Shown here: in pieces, positions 1 through 7,437 of the stretch
Numbering within the stretch: the stretch's first letter is position 1
Layout: each line of letters opens with the position of its first letter
From: an uncultured Gemmiger sp.
GTDB lineage: Bacteria; Bacillota; Clostridia; Oscillospirales; Ruminococcaceae
Assembly (NCBI GenBank): GCA_944382835.1
Contig: CALWNP010000077.1
Span: 1 to 43,644, forward strand
Direction: 5' to 3'
DNA: 43,644 nt
Made by a program: the position numbers and the translations under genes
The notes under the pieces: generated by a model
Seen by the model: only the letters and a program-made list of their open reading frames with translations
The model's database searches: none
Told to the model about the DNA's origin: nothing

Positions 1-89
1 CCTTCCTGATGCCGCTTCCGAAGATACTGTTCTTCTTTTTCCCATTCCGCTATCGTGAAAATACGCAGCTCGGTTCTTTTGTCTTTCAT
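1..89 (-). CDS. DUF2812 domain protein, N-terminal part (cut by window edge)
   Basis: The first 29 residues read from an ATG at 89 leftward and run off the window: MKDKRTELRIFTIAEWEKEE followed by QYLRKRHQE. The pattern of an N-terminal basic stretch, then F-x-I-x-x-x-x-x-E-x-x-Y-L-x-x-x-H is what DUF2812 proteins show. DUF2812 genes are commonly encoded directly after a PadR regulator, as here, where the start lies 1 bp after the padR stop. The AGGTGC just before the start can serve as ribosome binding site. The role of the family is not known to me beyond membrane association in its C-terminal part, which is not in view. Confidence 0.6.
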   Translation of the reverse strand, partial: MKDKRTELRIFTIAEWEKEEQYLRKRHQE

Positions 90-90
90 A

Positions 91-405
91 TTAGCGCACC
101 TCCATCATGTTTCGATACAATCTTTCGATTCGCTTCATTTCTAATGCCAGCACATTTTTACCTAATTCTGTGATGCAATAAATCTTTCGTTTTTCTTCTT
201 CCCGGACAAAGTGGATCAGGCCATCCTTCTCCATCTTGGATAGACTGCCGTACATCGTTCCGGGACTAATTCGAATTTCGCCATCTGTCAGTTTCTCTAC
301 TTTCCGGATGATATTATAGCCATGGGATTCTTCCCGGAGGCAAAGCAGGATATAAAAACTCGTTTCTGTCATCGGTATGTACACTTTACGAATATGTGCG
401 TTCAC
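91..405 (-). CDS. PadR-family transcriptional regulator
   Basis: Winged-helix repressor of about 104 residues. The core YIPMTETSFYILLCLREESHG is the usual PadR N-terminal helix. It is followed by GYNIIRKVEKLTDGEIRISPGTMYG-type DNA-binding helices and the wing around EEEKRKIYCITELG. I chose the GTG at 405 because AGAAAGGG lies about 10 nt upstream. An in-frame ATG at 372 would still keep the whole domain, and the longest frame (ATG at 453) would start only about 11 nt after the predicted transcription start. PadR proteins are usually local repressors of their own operon. The inverted repeat over the promoter and the DUF2812 gene immediately downstream fit that. Start choice is the main uncertainty. 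Confidence 0.85.
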   Translation of the reverse strand: MNAHIRKVYIPMTETSFYILLCLREESHGYNIIRKVEKLTDGEIRISPGTMYGSLSKMEKDGLIHFVREEEKRKIYCITELGKNVLALEMKRIERLYRNMMEVR

Positions 406-445
406 TTCGTCACGACCCTTTCTATGCATACCTTGCACTGCGCTA

Positions 446-499
446 TATTGCACTGCTACATATCAATTTCATTATAGCAGTGCGATATATATTTGTCAA
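446..499 (-). promoter_or_regulatory. Consensus SigA promoter of padR with overlapping inverted repeat
   Basis: On the minus strand TTGACA (499-494) is followed after 17 nt by TATAAT (476-471), a full consensus promoter. A 13-bp inverted repeat, TATTGCACTGCTA at 446-458 and TAGCAGTGCGATA at 475-487, covers the spacer, the -10 box and the start point, and another GCACTGC lies at 435-441. Such placement is expected for a repressor operator. PadR autoregulation is the obvious inference. Confidence 0.75.
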
Positions 500-549
500 T
501 TTTAATCTTTGTAAAGAGCGGATCATCCATATGGCGCAGTACAATCTGG

Positions 550-623
550 TGCGCCCGACAGGATTCGAACCTGCGGCCTTGTGAGTCGGAGTCACACGCG
601 CTATCCAGCTGCGCCACGAGCGC
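550..623 (-). tRNA. tRNA-Arg (anticodon CCG)
   Basis: Read on the minus strand, the 74-nt sequence folds as a complete cloverleaf. The acceptor stem is GCGCTCG against CGGGCGC, the D arm GCGC-AGCTGGATA-GCGC, the anticodon stem TGTGA/TCACA with loop CTCCGAC giving anticodon CCG, and the T arm GCAGG-TTCGAAT-CCTGT with discriminator A. CCA is not encoded. It would read CGG arginine codons. Confidence 0.93.
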
Positions 624-815
624 ATATTAGAAAAACAATGATAATAAGAGAAAAAACGATTGGGCGAATCGACACCAAGATTGATTCATCCATAAAACGG
701 TGACAAATCAATAGTGGTCAATTCGTGGTCAGACCACCGGGAAAATGGATGCACTGCGTCGAAAACCAACGCAGCATCACGGGATTTCGCGCAACCGCCT
801 CACCCCGTCACAGTT

Positions 816-896
816 GTCGGAGCTGAACGCTCTATCCAGCTAAGCTACGGGGTCTATACAGAAAGCCCTCGATTTTGCAGGGTTCTAGGATTCGAA
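816..896 (-). pseudogene. tRNA fragments, probable integration or deletion scar
   Basis: Minus-strand positions 854-816 read GACCCCGTAGCTTAGCTGG, then ATAGAGCG and TTCAGCTCCGAC. This is the 5' half of a tRNA (acceptor strand, D arm, start of the anticodon arm with a CTCCGA loop) and it stops there without a 3' half. Positions 896-888 carry a T-loop-like TTCGAATCC upstream of it, so the parts are out of order. Around 709-738 there are repeated GTGGTCA/GACCAC boxes. The whole stretch 624-939 has no convincing gene. I read it as the remnant of an element that integrated into a tRNA-Arg gene; this is inference. Confidence 0.4.
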
Positions 897-939
897 TGAT
901 TTGATTTTCAAGAGGCGGCAATTCTTGATATCGGCCCGC

Positions 940-1659
940 TCACATCCCCACAAAGGCACAGATCGCCGCGATGAGGATGGAGGGCAGCATATTGGCCACC
1001 CGGAGCTTTTTCTCCCACAGCAGGTTGATGCCCACGCAGAAGATCAGGATGGACCCGGTCAGCGAGAGGTTGGACAGCGCCGCCTCGGTCATGATGGGCT
1101 GGACCGCCCGGGCCAGAAGGGTGACCGTTCCCTGCAGAATTCCCACCGGAATGGCCGAGAAAATGCAGCCCTTGCCCATGGAAGCGCTCATGACGCAGAC
1201 GATCACCATGTCCAGAATGGCCTTGAGGGCCAGGGTGGAGTGGTCACCGGTCATTCCGTCCTGGATGGAGCCGACAATCGCCATAGCCCCGATGCTGACG
1301 GTGAGGGAGGCAGTGACAAACCCATCCACAAACAGCTTTTCCCTGGCGTTTCCGGTCTTGACCTTCAGCCATTTGCCGAACTGTTCAATCCGGTGCTCCA
1401 GGTTGATCCACTCCCCCAACAGCGAACCGACGGCATAGCTGATGACAATCATCATCGTCCCGCTGCTCTCCAGGCCGTCTGCGGTGACCGTCATCATCTC
1501 CTGCACCGCTCCGCTGATGCCCACAAAAAGGATGCAGACCCCGATGGCCTGCATCAGAATTTCCTGGTATCTCGTGCTGATGGCCTTGCTGAAAATCATG
1601 CCGATCAACCCGCCCGCGACGATGGCCGTCACGTTGATCACCGTTCCCAATCCGATCAT
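940..1659 (-). CDS. DUF554 family membrane protein
   Basis: 239-residue integral membrane protein starting MIGLGTVINVTAIVAGGLIG, the characteristic N-terminus of DUF554 (YdfK/YqgA type). Further family features are the stretch GISGAVQEMM, the small-residue-rich helices around IVISYAVGSLLGEWINLE, and VTASLTVSIGAMAIVGSIQDGM in the middle. About seven hydrophobic segments are visible. The function is unknown; a small-solute channel or transporter is often assumed. The start at 1659 has GGAAGGGAA 8-9 nt upstream, while the longer frame to 1731 adds a non-conserved tail. It is transcribed divergently from the symporter at 1932. Confidence 0.88.
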   Translation of the reverse strand: MIGLGTVINVTAIVAGGLIGMIFSKAISTRYQEILMQAIGVCILFVGISGAVQEMMTVTADGLESSGTMMIVISYAVGSLLGEWINLEHRIEQFGKWLKVKTGNAREKLFVDGFVTASLTVSIGAMAIVGSIQDGMTGDHSTLALKAILDMVIVCVMSASMGKGCIFSAIPVGILQGTVTLLARAVQPIMTEAALSNLSLTGSILIFCVGINLLWEKKLRVANMLPSILIAAICAFVGM

Positions 1660-1768
1660 CTTCGATTCCCTTCCCCATCCATTTTTCGCTTGAAACAGCA
1701 ACAGATACGAGTATACGCCTTTCCCCCGCAAATGAAAAGAAATGCTCTACCGGTGTTGGTCCGGGACC

Positions 1769-1797
1769 TTGTAATCCCCAAAATCCCGTGCTATAAT
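1769..1797 (+). promoter_or_regulatory. Promoter of the SBF-type transporter gene
   Basis: TTGTAA (1769-1774), a 17-nt spacer, and extended -10 TGCTATAAT with TATAAT at 1792-1797. Transcription would start near 1804 and read into the terminator-like hairpin at 1815-1854 before reaching the gene at 1932. Confidence 0.7.
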
Positions 1798-1814
1798 AGG
1801 CCTCAATCGGAAAA

Positions 1815-1854
1815 GGCAAGGGAGCTGCATCGCGTCAGCGCCCTTGCTTTTTTT
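1815..1854 (+). terminator. Intrinsic terminator in the leader of the SBF-type gene
   Basis: GGCAAGGG (1815-1822) pairs with CCCTTGC (1841-1847). An inner GCTG/CAGC stem and seven T (1848-1854) complete a classic Rho-independent terminator. It lies about 15 nt after the predicted start point and about 80 nt before the coding region, so it either attenuates the gene or ends a roughly 50-nt small RNA. Confidence 0.65.
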
Positions 1855-1931
1855 GGTGTTTCCATCGGTGTCTTTCTCAAAACAGGCCACAGTCCCACCC
1901 ATACACGCTGCTCCAAAGAGGAAATCGTATC

Positions 1932-2885
1932 ATGCTCAGTCGTTTTAACCGGTTTGTCGAAAAATGGATGTTCCTGGTCACCCCCTGCTGTCTGGTGGTG
2001 GGGGTGCTGTTTCCCTCGGTGGCGGGGCTGGGGGTCCCCTATGTGCCCCTGGTCTTTGCCTTCATGACCTTCATCGGCGGGCTCAAATCCAGTTTCCGGG
2101 ACATTGCGGGGGTCTTCCGCAAACCCCTGCCCCTTCTTTTGAGCCTGGTCACCCTGCATCTGGTGCTGCCGGCGGCGGCCTGCGGGCTGGGCTGGCTGCT
2201 CTTCCCGGACAACATCAATGTGATCACCGGCATGGTGCTGGAATTTGCGGTACCCGCCGCGGTGGTCAGCCTGATGTGGGTTTCCATCTACGGAGGCAAC
2301 AGCCCGCTGTCGCTGTCCCTGGTCATTCTGGATACGCTGCTGGCCCCCTTTACCATCCCGCTGACCCTCCGCCTTCTGGTGGGCTCCAATGTGAAGGTTG
2401 ACACCGCCCAGATGATGCTGGAACTGATTTTCATGATTGCTCTGCCCGCCCTCATCGCCATGATCCTGAACCAGCTCAGCCACGGGCGGGTGAAGGAGAC
2501 CTGGCCCTCCCGGCTGGCCCCCTTCTCCAAGCTCTGCCTGATCTTTGTGGTGACCGCCAACTCCTCCCAGGTGGCACCCTACGTCCGCCACATGAACGGG
2601 GAACGGTTCCTGACCGCCGGCTGCATCCTGCTGCTGGCAGCCAGCGGGTATGTCATCGGCTGGCTGTGGGCCCTGCTCTTCCGGCAGAACCACTCCCTCA
2701 CCGTCTCGATGATCTACGGCTCGGGGATGCGCAACATCAGCGCCGGCGCCGTCATCGCCTCCACCTATTTCCCGGCCGAGGTGGTCTTCCCGGTGATGAT
2801 CGGAACCCTGTTCCAGCAGGTTCTGGCCGCGCTGTTTGGCACTCTGATCTCCCGGAAAGAACAGGCTGCCGCCCACCGCGAATAA
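1932..2885 (+). CDS. Bile acid:sodium symporter (SBF/BASS-like) family transporter
   Basis: 317 residues, almost entirely hydrophobic with about nine or ten membrane segments. FVEKWMFLVTPCCLVVGVLFP at the N-terminus, the MTFIGGLKSSFRDI segment and FAVPAAVVSLMWVSIYGGN in the middle, with YGSGMRNISAGAVIASTYFP near the C-terminus, correspond to the two discontinuous transport motifs of BASS proteins. Substrates in this superfamily range from bile acids to organic and keto acids and arsenite; none can be assigned from the sequence. GAGGAAA at 1917-1923 precedes the ATG. Expression is probably limited by the leader terminator upstream. A strong terminator follows the stop codon. Confidence 0.8.
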   Translation: MLSRFNRFVEKWMFLVTPCCLVVGVLFPSVAGLGVPYVPLVFAFMTFIGGLKSSFRDIAGVFRKPLPLLLSLVTLHLVLPAAACGLGWLLFPDNINVITGMVLEFAVPAAVVSLMWVSIYGGNSPLSLSLVILDTLLAPFTIPLTLRLLVGSNVKVDTAQMMLELIFMIALPALIAMILNQLSHGRVKETWPSRLAPFSKLCLIFVVTANSSQVAPYVRHMNGERFLTAGCILLLAASGYVIGWLWALLFRQNHSLTVSMIYGSGMRNISAGAVIASTYFPAEVVFPVMIGTLFQQVLAALFGTLISRKEQAAAHRE

Positions 2886-2891
2886 ACAGCG

Positions 2892-2925
2892 AAAAAGCAC
2901 GTTGGAGCTTCCAACGTGCTTTTTT
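2892..2925. terminator. Bidirectional terminator between convergent genes
   Basis: AAAAAGCACGTTGGA (2892-2906) pairs with TCCAACGTGCTTTTT around a 3-nt loop, with A and T runs on both sides. It serves the transporter at 1932-2885 and the MFS gene ending at 2928. Confidence 0.85.
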
Positions 2926-2927
2926 GA

Positions 2928-4118
2928 TCAGACGGTATGGCGCATTCTCCGGTTCAGGATGAACAGGGCGGTCACCAGCACAACCGGGAAGGCGGTGGCG
3001 GCCAGCAGCCCGATTTTCAGGTTGCCGCCAGCCAGTTCCGAGAGGTTGCCCACCACCACCGGGCTGACAGTGCCGCCGAGGTCCCCCGCCAAGGCCAGGA
3101 AGGCAAACATGGCGGTGCCGCCCCGGGGGCATCTTTGAGAGGATAGGCTGATCGACCCCGGCCAGAGGATACCCACGCTGAATCCGCAGAGGGCACACCC
3201 GGCCAGGCCCAGAACCGGCCAGGGGGAGAGGGCCGCCACCAGATAGCAGGCCACGCACAGCAGGCCGCTGCAGAGCATGGTACGGGCCAGGTTGAGCTGC
3301 TCGCTCATCTTGCCGTAGAGCATCCGGGAGATACCCATGAACACGGCAAAGAGGCAGGGCCCGGCCAGATCCCCGATGGTTTTGGACACCCCGAGGGCCG
3401 ACTCGGTAAAGGCGGAGGCCCACTGGGCCATGGAGGTTTCGGAGGCGCCGGCGCAGACCATCAACAGAATCATCATCCAGATCAGCGGCATCCGGAGCAG
3501 CTGGTGCGGGGGCAGGCCCTCGTCCTCCTCCACCAGCCGCTCGATGGGGCAGGTGAGGAACTGGAAGACGTTGACCAGTGGCACCAGCGCCCAGATCAGG
3601 GTGAGAATCCGCCAGTGTTCGATGCCGAAGACCGCAAAGAAGAGGGTGGAGCCCAGGATCACCCCCACCGCACCCCAACAGTAGAAGGAGTGCAGCAGGC
3701 TCATCCGGCCCTCCTTGTTCTCGAAGGGGCAGGCCTCCACAATGGGGCTCACCAGCACCTCCACCAGGCCGCTGCCCACGGCATAGAGCACCACCGCCAC
3801 CAGGATCCCCACAAAGGGGCTGGGCAGCAGTTCGGGCAGCACCGCCAGCAGCACCAGCCCCGCCGCCGAAACCACCTGGGAGGTCACTACGCAGATGCGG
3901 TAGCCGATTTTGTCGGCAAACTTGGTGGCCCCCAGATCAATCAGCAGCTGGGTCAGGTAGAAGACCACCGGGATCAGGGCGATCTTTTCCAGCGAGATGC
4001 CGTAGCTGTTCCGGAAGGTCAGGAACAGCAGCGGGGCAAAGTTGGCGGCGATGGCCTGGGTGACAAATCCCAGATAGCAGGCCGCCAGGGTCTTTTGATA
4101 CTTCCGGTTTGCAGCCAT
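2928..4118 (-). CDS. MFS transporter
   Basis: 396 residues with 12 predicted membrane segments. The proline/glycine-rich helices (FAPLLFLTFRNSYGISLEKI, DLGATKFADKIGYR in the loop 2-3 region, and AGCALCGFSVGILWPGSISL) are typical of sugar- or small-molecule-type MFS carriers close to the FucP/YcaD group. The loop sequence DLGATKFADKIGYR is the position of MFS motif A (D-x-x-G-x-x-x-D-x-x-G-x-R). It begins 1 bp after the stop of the DUF1349 gene, with AGGGAAGTG as ribosome site, so the two are translationally coupled. With the AraC regulator upstream this looks like an inducible uptake or metabolism cassette. The substrate is unknown. Confidence 0.88.
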   Translation of the reverse strand: MAANRKYQKTLAACYLGFVTQAIAANFAPLLFLTFRNSYGISLEKIALIPVVFYLTQLLIDLGATKFADKIGYRICVVTSQVVSAAGLVLLAVLPELLPSPFVGILVAVVLYAVGSGLVEVLVSPIVEACPFENKEGRMSLLHSFYCWGAVGVILGSTLFFAVFGIEHWRILTLIWALVPLVNVFQFLTCPIERLVEEDEGLPPHQLLRMPLIWMMILLMVCAGASETSMAQWASAFTESALGVSKTIGDLAGPCLFAVFMGISRMLYGKMSEQLNLARTMLCSGLLCVACYLVAALSPWPVLGLAGCALCGFSVGILWPGSISLSSQRCPRGGTAMFAFLALAGDLGGTVSPVVVGNLSELAGGNLKIGLLAATAFPVVLVTALFILNRRMRHTV

Positions 4119-4119
4119 C

Positions 4120-4707
4120 TCACTTCCCTGCCCGGATGTTCTTCACCGTCTTTTTCTCGATGCTCAGGTGCTCATACACCCGGACACCGCCGTTGCCGGT
4201 GGGGGCTTGTGCCAGCAGCCCCACCTTGACGACCGGCTGCACCGGGAGATGGAAGTACCGCATCATGTAGAAGTTCTCCCCGTCCACCGAGTAATGGAAG
4301 GCAAAGTTGTTGCCCACCCGGCAGACCTGCAGCCAGGCGGTGTTGCCCTCCAGGTTGCAGCCGTTGGCGTCGTCGGAGTCTCCCTTGGTCACCACGCTGA
4401 CCGCGGCATGGGTGCCGAAATCGGTGAGCTCGTAGCAGCATTTGGCCCAGCAGGTCAGGTCTTTCATGACCATGACCGAGGCGGAATCGTAGGTATCCCG
4501 GAACTCGTGGGAGACCTTCACCCGCAGCACAAAGTCCCCTTCCAGCTCGGTATAGTAGTAAGGGGCGTTGCAGAGGGATTCGGGCAGAATTCCCTCCTCG
4601 CATTCGTCGATGCTGCCGCAGAAGAAATCGGTCTTGGCCGGTGCCACAATCTCAATCCGGTCCCCGGTCTTGGTAACCTGGCTTTCGTTTAACCACTGAA
4701 ATTCCAT
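4120..4707 (-). CDS. DUF1349 (concanavalin-like) protein
   Basis: 195 residues. Beta-rich sequence with the DUF1349 hallmarks: GDRIEIVAPAKTDFFCGS, YYYTELEGDFVLRVKVSHEF, YDSASVMVMKDLTCWAKCCYE and VGNNFAFHYSVDGENFYMMRYF, a concanavalin A-like jelly-roll fold often found with carbohydrate genes. No signal peptide, so it should act in the cytoplasm. The start at 4707 has a perfect GGAAGGAGA; the upstream in-frame extension has none. It shares a transcript with the MFS carrier at 2928-4118, and the AraC gene lies upstream. A sugar-related role is inferred from fold and context only. Confidence 0.82.
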   Translation of the reverse strand: MEFQWLNESQVTKTGDRIEIVAPAKTDFFCGSIDECEEGILPESLCNAPYYYTELEGDFVLRVKVSHEFRDTYDSASVMVMKDLTCWAKCCYELTDFGTHAAVSVVTKGDSDDANGCNLEGNTAWLQVCRVGNNFAFHYSVDGENFYMMRYFHLPVQPVVKVGLLAQAPTGNGGVRVYEHLSIEKKTVKNIRAGK

Positions 4708-4740
4708 AATGGATCTCCTTCCATAGTTGAATTTGAGTGT

Positions 4741-4746
4741 ATTATA
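4741..4746 (-). promoter_or_regulatory. -10 box of the DUF1349-MFS operon
   Basis: TATAAT on the minus strand about 35 nt upstream of the DUF1349 start, but the -35 region 17 nt further up is poor (CTTTTC). A weak -35 is what an AraC-activated promoter would need. The gap 4708-4797 between araC-type gene and operon would hold the activator site. Confidence 0.5.
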
Positions 4747-4797
4747 TCGTGGTTTTTCCCGAAGAAAAGACAGGATTGCGGCAACTAGAAGCACGAT

Positions 4798-5685
4798 TTA
4801 CCCAGAATTCCGCTTTTCGCCGGGGGAACAGCCGTACCGGGCGCGGAACTGGCGGCTGAAGTAGTTGACCGAATGGAACCCGCAGGCAAAGCTGATCTCC
4901 TGCAGGGTCAGGGTGGTCTCCTGCAAAAGACGCCGGGCCACCTGCAGCCGGTACCGAATCAGGGCCTCCATCGGGGAGCATCTCAGGTAGGCCTGGAAGC
5001 ATCGCCCCGCCTCGCTGCGGCTGATGTTGGCCGCCCCGGCGATCTCGGCCAGGGTGACGGTTTCGGTGTAATGCCGGTAGATGTAGGACAGCATCTTCTG
5101 CAGCCGCACCTGGGTGTTCAGCTGCACCCGGGACGCCTCGGACTTGGGCAGGGCATCCAGGTTGCGGTAGACGGTTTCCAGAACGCCGCAGAGGCTGCGC
5201 TGCACCGTCAGCTCGTAGCAGTCGGGCCGCTGCCGCAGGGCATCATAGGCTGCGCCGATCTGCTGCCGCACCCCGTCCCACCGCCCGTCTTCCCGGCGAA
5301 AGACCACAAAGGGCAGAGCACTGCAGGAAAGGATTGGCCGGATGTATTTCTGGAAGATGGCGCTGTTTTCGGGGGCCACCAGGGTGCCGGAAAAGACCAC
5401 AATGGGCAGCGGGTCCGGCGCCCCGCCCGACACCTGCCGGATGCCGTGAAGGATGTTCTGGTTGACCAGAATACTGTCCCCCGGTTCCAGAAGGGCATGT
5501 TCCTGCCCCACCTGGTAGTCCAGCACCCCGCTCTGGGCGGTGGCGATCTCCAGATAGGGATGCCAGTGCATCGGCCCCGCACGGTCAGGCAGACCGGCCA
5601 GCTCGTCACAGTAAAAGGCCGCGGGGAAGTCCAGAAGGTCCTGCGGAATCTGCTCCCGCAGCTGATGATCCAGTAAGATGGGCAT
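4798..5685 (-). CDS. AraC-family transcriptional regulator
   Basis: 295 residues. The N-terminal cupin ligand domain includes MHWHPYLEIATAQSGVLDYQ and LLEPGDSILVNQNILHGI, typical of AraC sensors of sugars. The C-terminal 100 residues hold two helix-turn-helix units: TLAEIAGAANISRSEAGRCF and the conserved LQEISFACGFHSVNYFSRQF-RARYGCSP signature. The ATG at 5685 has GGAGGCGG at the right distance. It lies upstream of, and in the same direction as, the DUF1349-MFS genes, which it probably activates. Confidence 0.9.
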   Translation of the reverse strand: MPILLDHQLREQIPQDLLDFPAAFYCDELAGLPDRAGPMHWHPYLEIATAQSGVLDYQVGQEHALLEPGDSILVNQNILHGIRQVSGGAPDPLPIVVFSGTLVAPENSAIFQKYIRPILSCSALPFVVFRREDGRWDGVRQQIGAAYDALRQRPDCYELTVQRSLCGVLETVYRNLDALPKSEASRVQLNTQVRLQKMLSYIYRHYTETVTLAEIAGAANISRSEAGRCFQAYLRCSPMEALIRYRLQVARRLLQETTLTLQEISFACGFHSVNYFSRQFRARYGCSPGEKRNSG

Positions 5686-5727
5686 ATTGTCCGCCTCCGC
5701 GCTTGGGCAAACGATGGTCCGGGCAGG

Positions 5728-6645
5728 TTACCAGAACTTTTTCTTCTTCATGATCCAGAGGGTGAGCAGCACAATGATCACGCTGGCCGCAATCACCGCC
5801 GGATAGCCGTACTGCCAGCCCAGCTCGGGCATGCCGGTAAAGTTCATGCCGTACCACCCGGCCACCAGGGAGAGGGGCAGAAAGACGGTGGTGACGATGG
5901 TGAGAATCTTCATGATGCGGTTCTGCCGGATGTCCAGCTCGGCCTGAAAGAGCTCCCGCACCTGGAGGCAGTATTCCCGCAGCAGCTGGGCTTCGTCCCG
6001 CAGACGGGCCACCCGCTTTTCCAGCATGTGGAACCGCTGCTGGTCGTCGGCCGAAAAGAGCCCGCTCTCGTTGCTCTCCAGCTCACAGGCCACCCCGTCC
6101 AGCTGGTTGTAGTACCGCAGCCAGCCCAGGGCCTGTTTGCGCAGCGGGGAGAGGGCGCTGTTGAAGCCATCCAGATTTCCCGCCAGCACCCCTTCCTCCA
6201 GATGGGAGAGCTGGTCCTCCAGTTCTTCCAGATGGTGCAGGTCCCGGAGCAGCAGCTGTTCCAGAAACTCGCAGAAGAACCGGCCTGGACCGTTTTGCCG
6301 CCACCGCTTTTCCTTTCCCATCCGTTTGAGGACGGCGTGGACGCTGCCGGTGTCGTCGCAGAGCACCACCCGGTCGCCGGTGAGCAGATAACCGAAGGTC
6401 ATCCGGTCCCCTTCCCGGCCCCGGCGCGGCATGACCACGGTGCCGGTGAGACAGTCCCGCCGCCACTCCGCCTTGCACACCCGGGCGTCCCGGGCGCTGG
6501 GGGTGTGGTGGAGCACACGTTCCAGCCCCGGCAGCTGGGGATGCCGGGCCAGCTCCTCGGAGGTGAGCAGATAGACCGCCGACGTCCCCGGCGCCGGCGC
6601 GCCCTCCAGCAGCGTCAGGCTCTGGCCCAGACCATAGACATACAT
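5728..6645 (-). CDS. corA: CorA-family divalent cation transporter
   Basis: 305 residues. The long N-terminal cytoplasmic domain contains extended helices (LEQLLLRDLHHLEELEDQ, MLEKRVARLRDEAQLLREYC) and ends in the CorA hallmark: ILTIVTTVFLPLSLVAGWYG, then GMN, then MPELGW, a second membrane helix and a basic MKKKKFW tail. The GMN selectivity motif is intact, which supports Mg2+ (or Co2+/Ni2+) transport by a pentameric inner-membrane channel. Start chosen at 6645 with GGAGG 9 nt upstream. The gene has its own extended -10 promoter just downstream of the hsp20 terminator. Confidence 0.88.
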   Translation of the reverse strand: MYVYGLGQSLTLLEGAPAPGTSAVYLLTSEELARHPQLPGLERVLHHTPSARDARVCKAEWRRDCLTGTVVMPRRGREGDRMTFGYLLTGDRVVLCDDTGSVHAVLKRMGKEKRWRQNGPGRFFCEFLEQLLLRDLHHLEELEDQLSHLEEGVLAGNLDGFNSALSPLRKQALGWLRYYNQLDGVACELESNESGLFSADDQQRFHMLEKRVARLRDEAQLLREYCLQVRELFQAELDIRQNRIMKILTIVTTVFLPLSLVAGWYGMNFTGMPELGWQYGYPAVIAASVIIVLLTLWIMKKKKFW

Positions 6646-6677
6646 ACCGCCCGCCTCCGTTTTCTCTCTTTTTCCTC

Positions 6678-6688
6678 ATTGTACCACA
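6678..6688 (-). promoter_or_regulatory. Extended -10 promoter of corA
   Basis: The minus strand shows TGGTACAAT (TACAAT at 6683-6678) with no clear -35, located between the hsp20 terminator and the corA ribosome site. Confidence 0.5.
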
Positions 6689-6703
6689 AAGGCGGCGGAA
6701 AAT

Positions 6704-6744
6704 AAAAAAAGAGATAGGCAACCCCTTTCGGGGAAACCTATCTC
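6704..6744 (-). terminator. Rho-independent terminator of hsp20
   Basis: On the minus strand GAGATAGG pairs with CCTATCTC, enclosing an inner CCCC/GGGG stem, followed by seven T at 6710-6704. A second GC-rich hairpin (GGGGCTGCC/GGCAGCCCC) lies at 6754-6777 between it and the hsp20 stop. Confidence 0.85.
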
Positions 6745-6810
6745 ACTCTTTGGGGGCTGCCTTTGGGGGCAGCCCCCTGGGTTCAGCCGGATTCCTCCGG
6801 CCGGCCGGAA

Positions 6811-7257
6811 TTATTCAATGGCGATGGTGTTGGTCTGCGGCAGTTTCTGCTGAGCAGCCTTGGGCAGGGTCAGCTTCAGGATGCCGTCGGCGAAGCTGGC
6901 GTGCACATCCTTGGGCTCGACGTTCTCGCCCACATAGAAGCTGCGGCTGCACTGGCCGGTGTAGCGTTCCTGGCGGATGTAGTGGCCCTTCTTGTCTTCC
7001 TCGTTCTTATCCAGACCCTTGGAAGCGCTGATGGTCAGATACCCATCCTTCAGGTCAACCTTGACTTCGTCCTTCTTGAAGCCGGGCAGATCAACGGCCA
7101 CCTCGTAGCCATCGTCCAGCTCCTTCACATCGGTCTTCATAACCGCCTTGGCATGCTTGCCGTACAGGGCGTTGTTCACATCATACAGCGGACGCATCGA
7201 GAATGCATCATCAAACAGATCATCAAACAAATTCTCACCAAAAATGACAGGCAACAT
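6811..7257 (-). CDS. Small heat-shock protein, Hsp20/alpha-crystallin family
   Basis: 148 residues. N-terminal FGENLFDDLFDD, then the alpha-crystallin domain beginning MKTDVKELDDGYEVAVDLPG, with FKKDEVKVDLKDGYLTIS and the A-x-x-x-D-G-I-L-K-L-T-L-P signature as ASFADGILKLTLPK. A short C-terminal extension ends with TNTIAIE, where I-x-I is the oligomer contact motif. It is an ATP-independent holdase against heat-denatured protein. GGAGGTTATGACTT precedes the ATG. Expression is heat-regulated by inference: a consensus SigA promoter overlapped by a CIRCE-like repeat lies 180 nt upstream, and the transcript has a long folded leader. Confidence 0.95.
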   Translation of the reverse strand: MLPVIFGENLFDDLFDDAFSMRPLYDVNNALYGKHAKAVMKTDVKELDDGYEVAVDLPGFKKDEVKVDLKDGYLTISASKGLDKNEEDKKGHYIRQERYTGQCSRSFYVGENVEPKDVHASFADGILKLTLPKAAQQKLPQTNTIAIE

Positions 7258-7432
7258 AAGTCATAACCTCCAATCCGTTTTCAAACGGGCTCGTAGCTGT
7301 GTGAGAGAATCTCTCCTCGCGTTGGCGAGCTTTTGTTACCCACCGCCGGTCTGGCGGCTCATTTCTGACGCTCCGGAATCCGGATCACCTTTCGGGCTTT
7401 CGCCCTTCTTGTTGTCCCTCTTCCGAAGTACA
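7258..7432 (-). ncRNA. Structured ~175-nt 5' leader of hsp20
   Basis: Between the promoter and the start codon the minus strand contains a series of stems. AGCTGT near the 5' end can pair with ACAGCT near 7296, closing a multibranch domain. Inside are GGGCGAAAGCCC, TCCGGATTCCGGA, CCGCC-AGACC-GGCGG and CTCGC-CAAC-GCGAG. The next stem is GAGAGATTCTCTC, and CCGTTTGAAAACGG sits immediately before the ribosome site. So many perfect helices in one leader argue for a folded regulatory RNA (thermosensor or other cis-element, or an independent small RNA such as those near stress genes). I cannot name its class. Confidence 0.5.
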
Positions 7433-7437
7433 GCTTT

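Noticed and set aside
901-2067. 388-codon plus-strand frame
   Set aside because: Antisense to the DUF554 gene, rich in His/Gln/Asp/Arg and interrupted by two promoters; no ribosome site.
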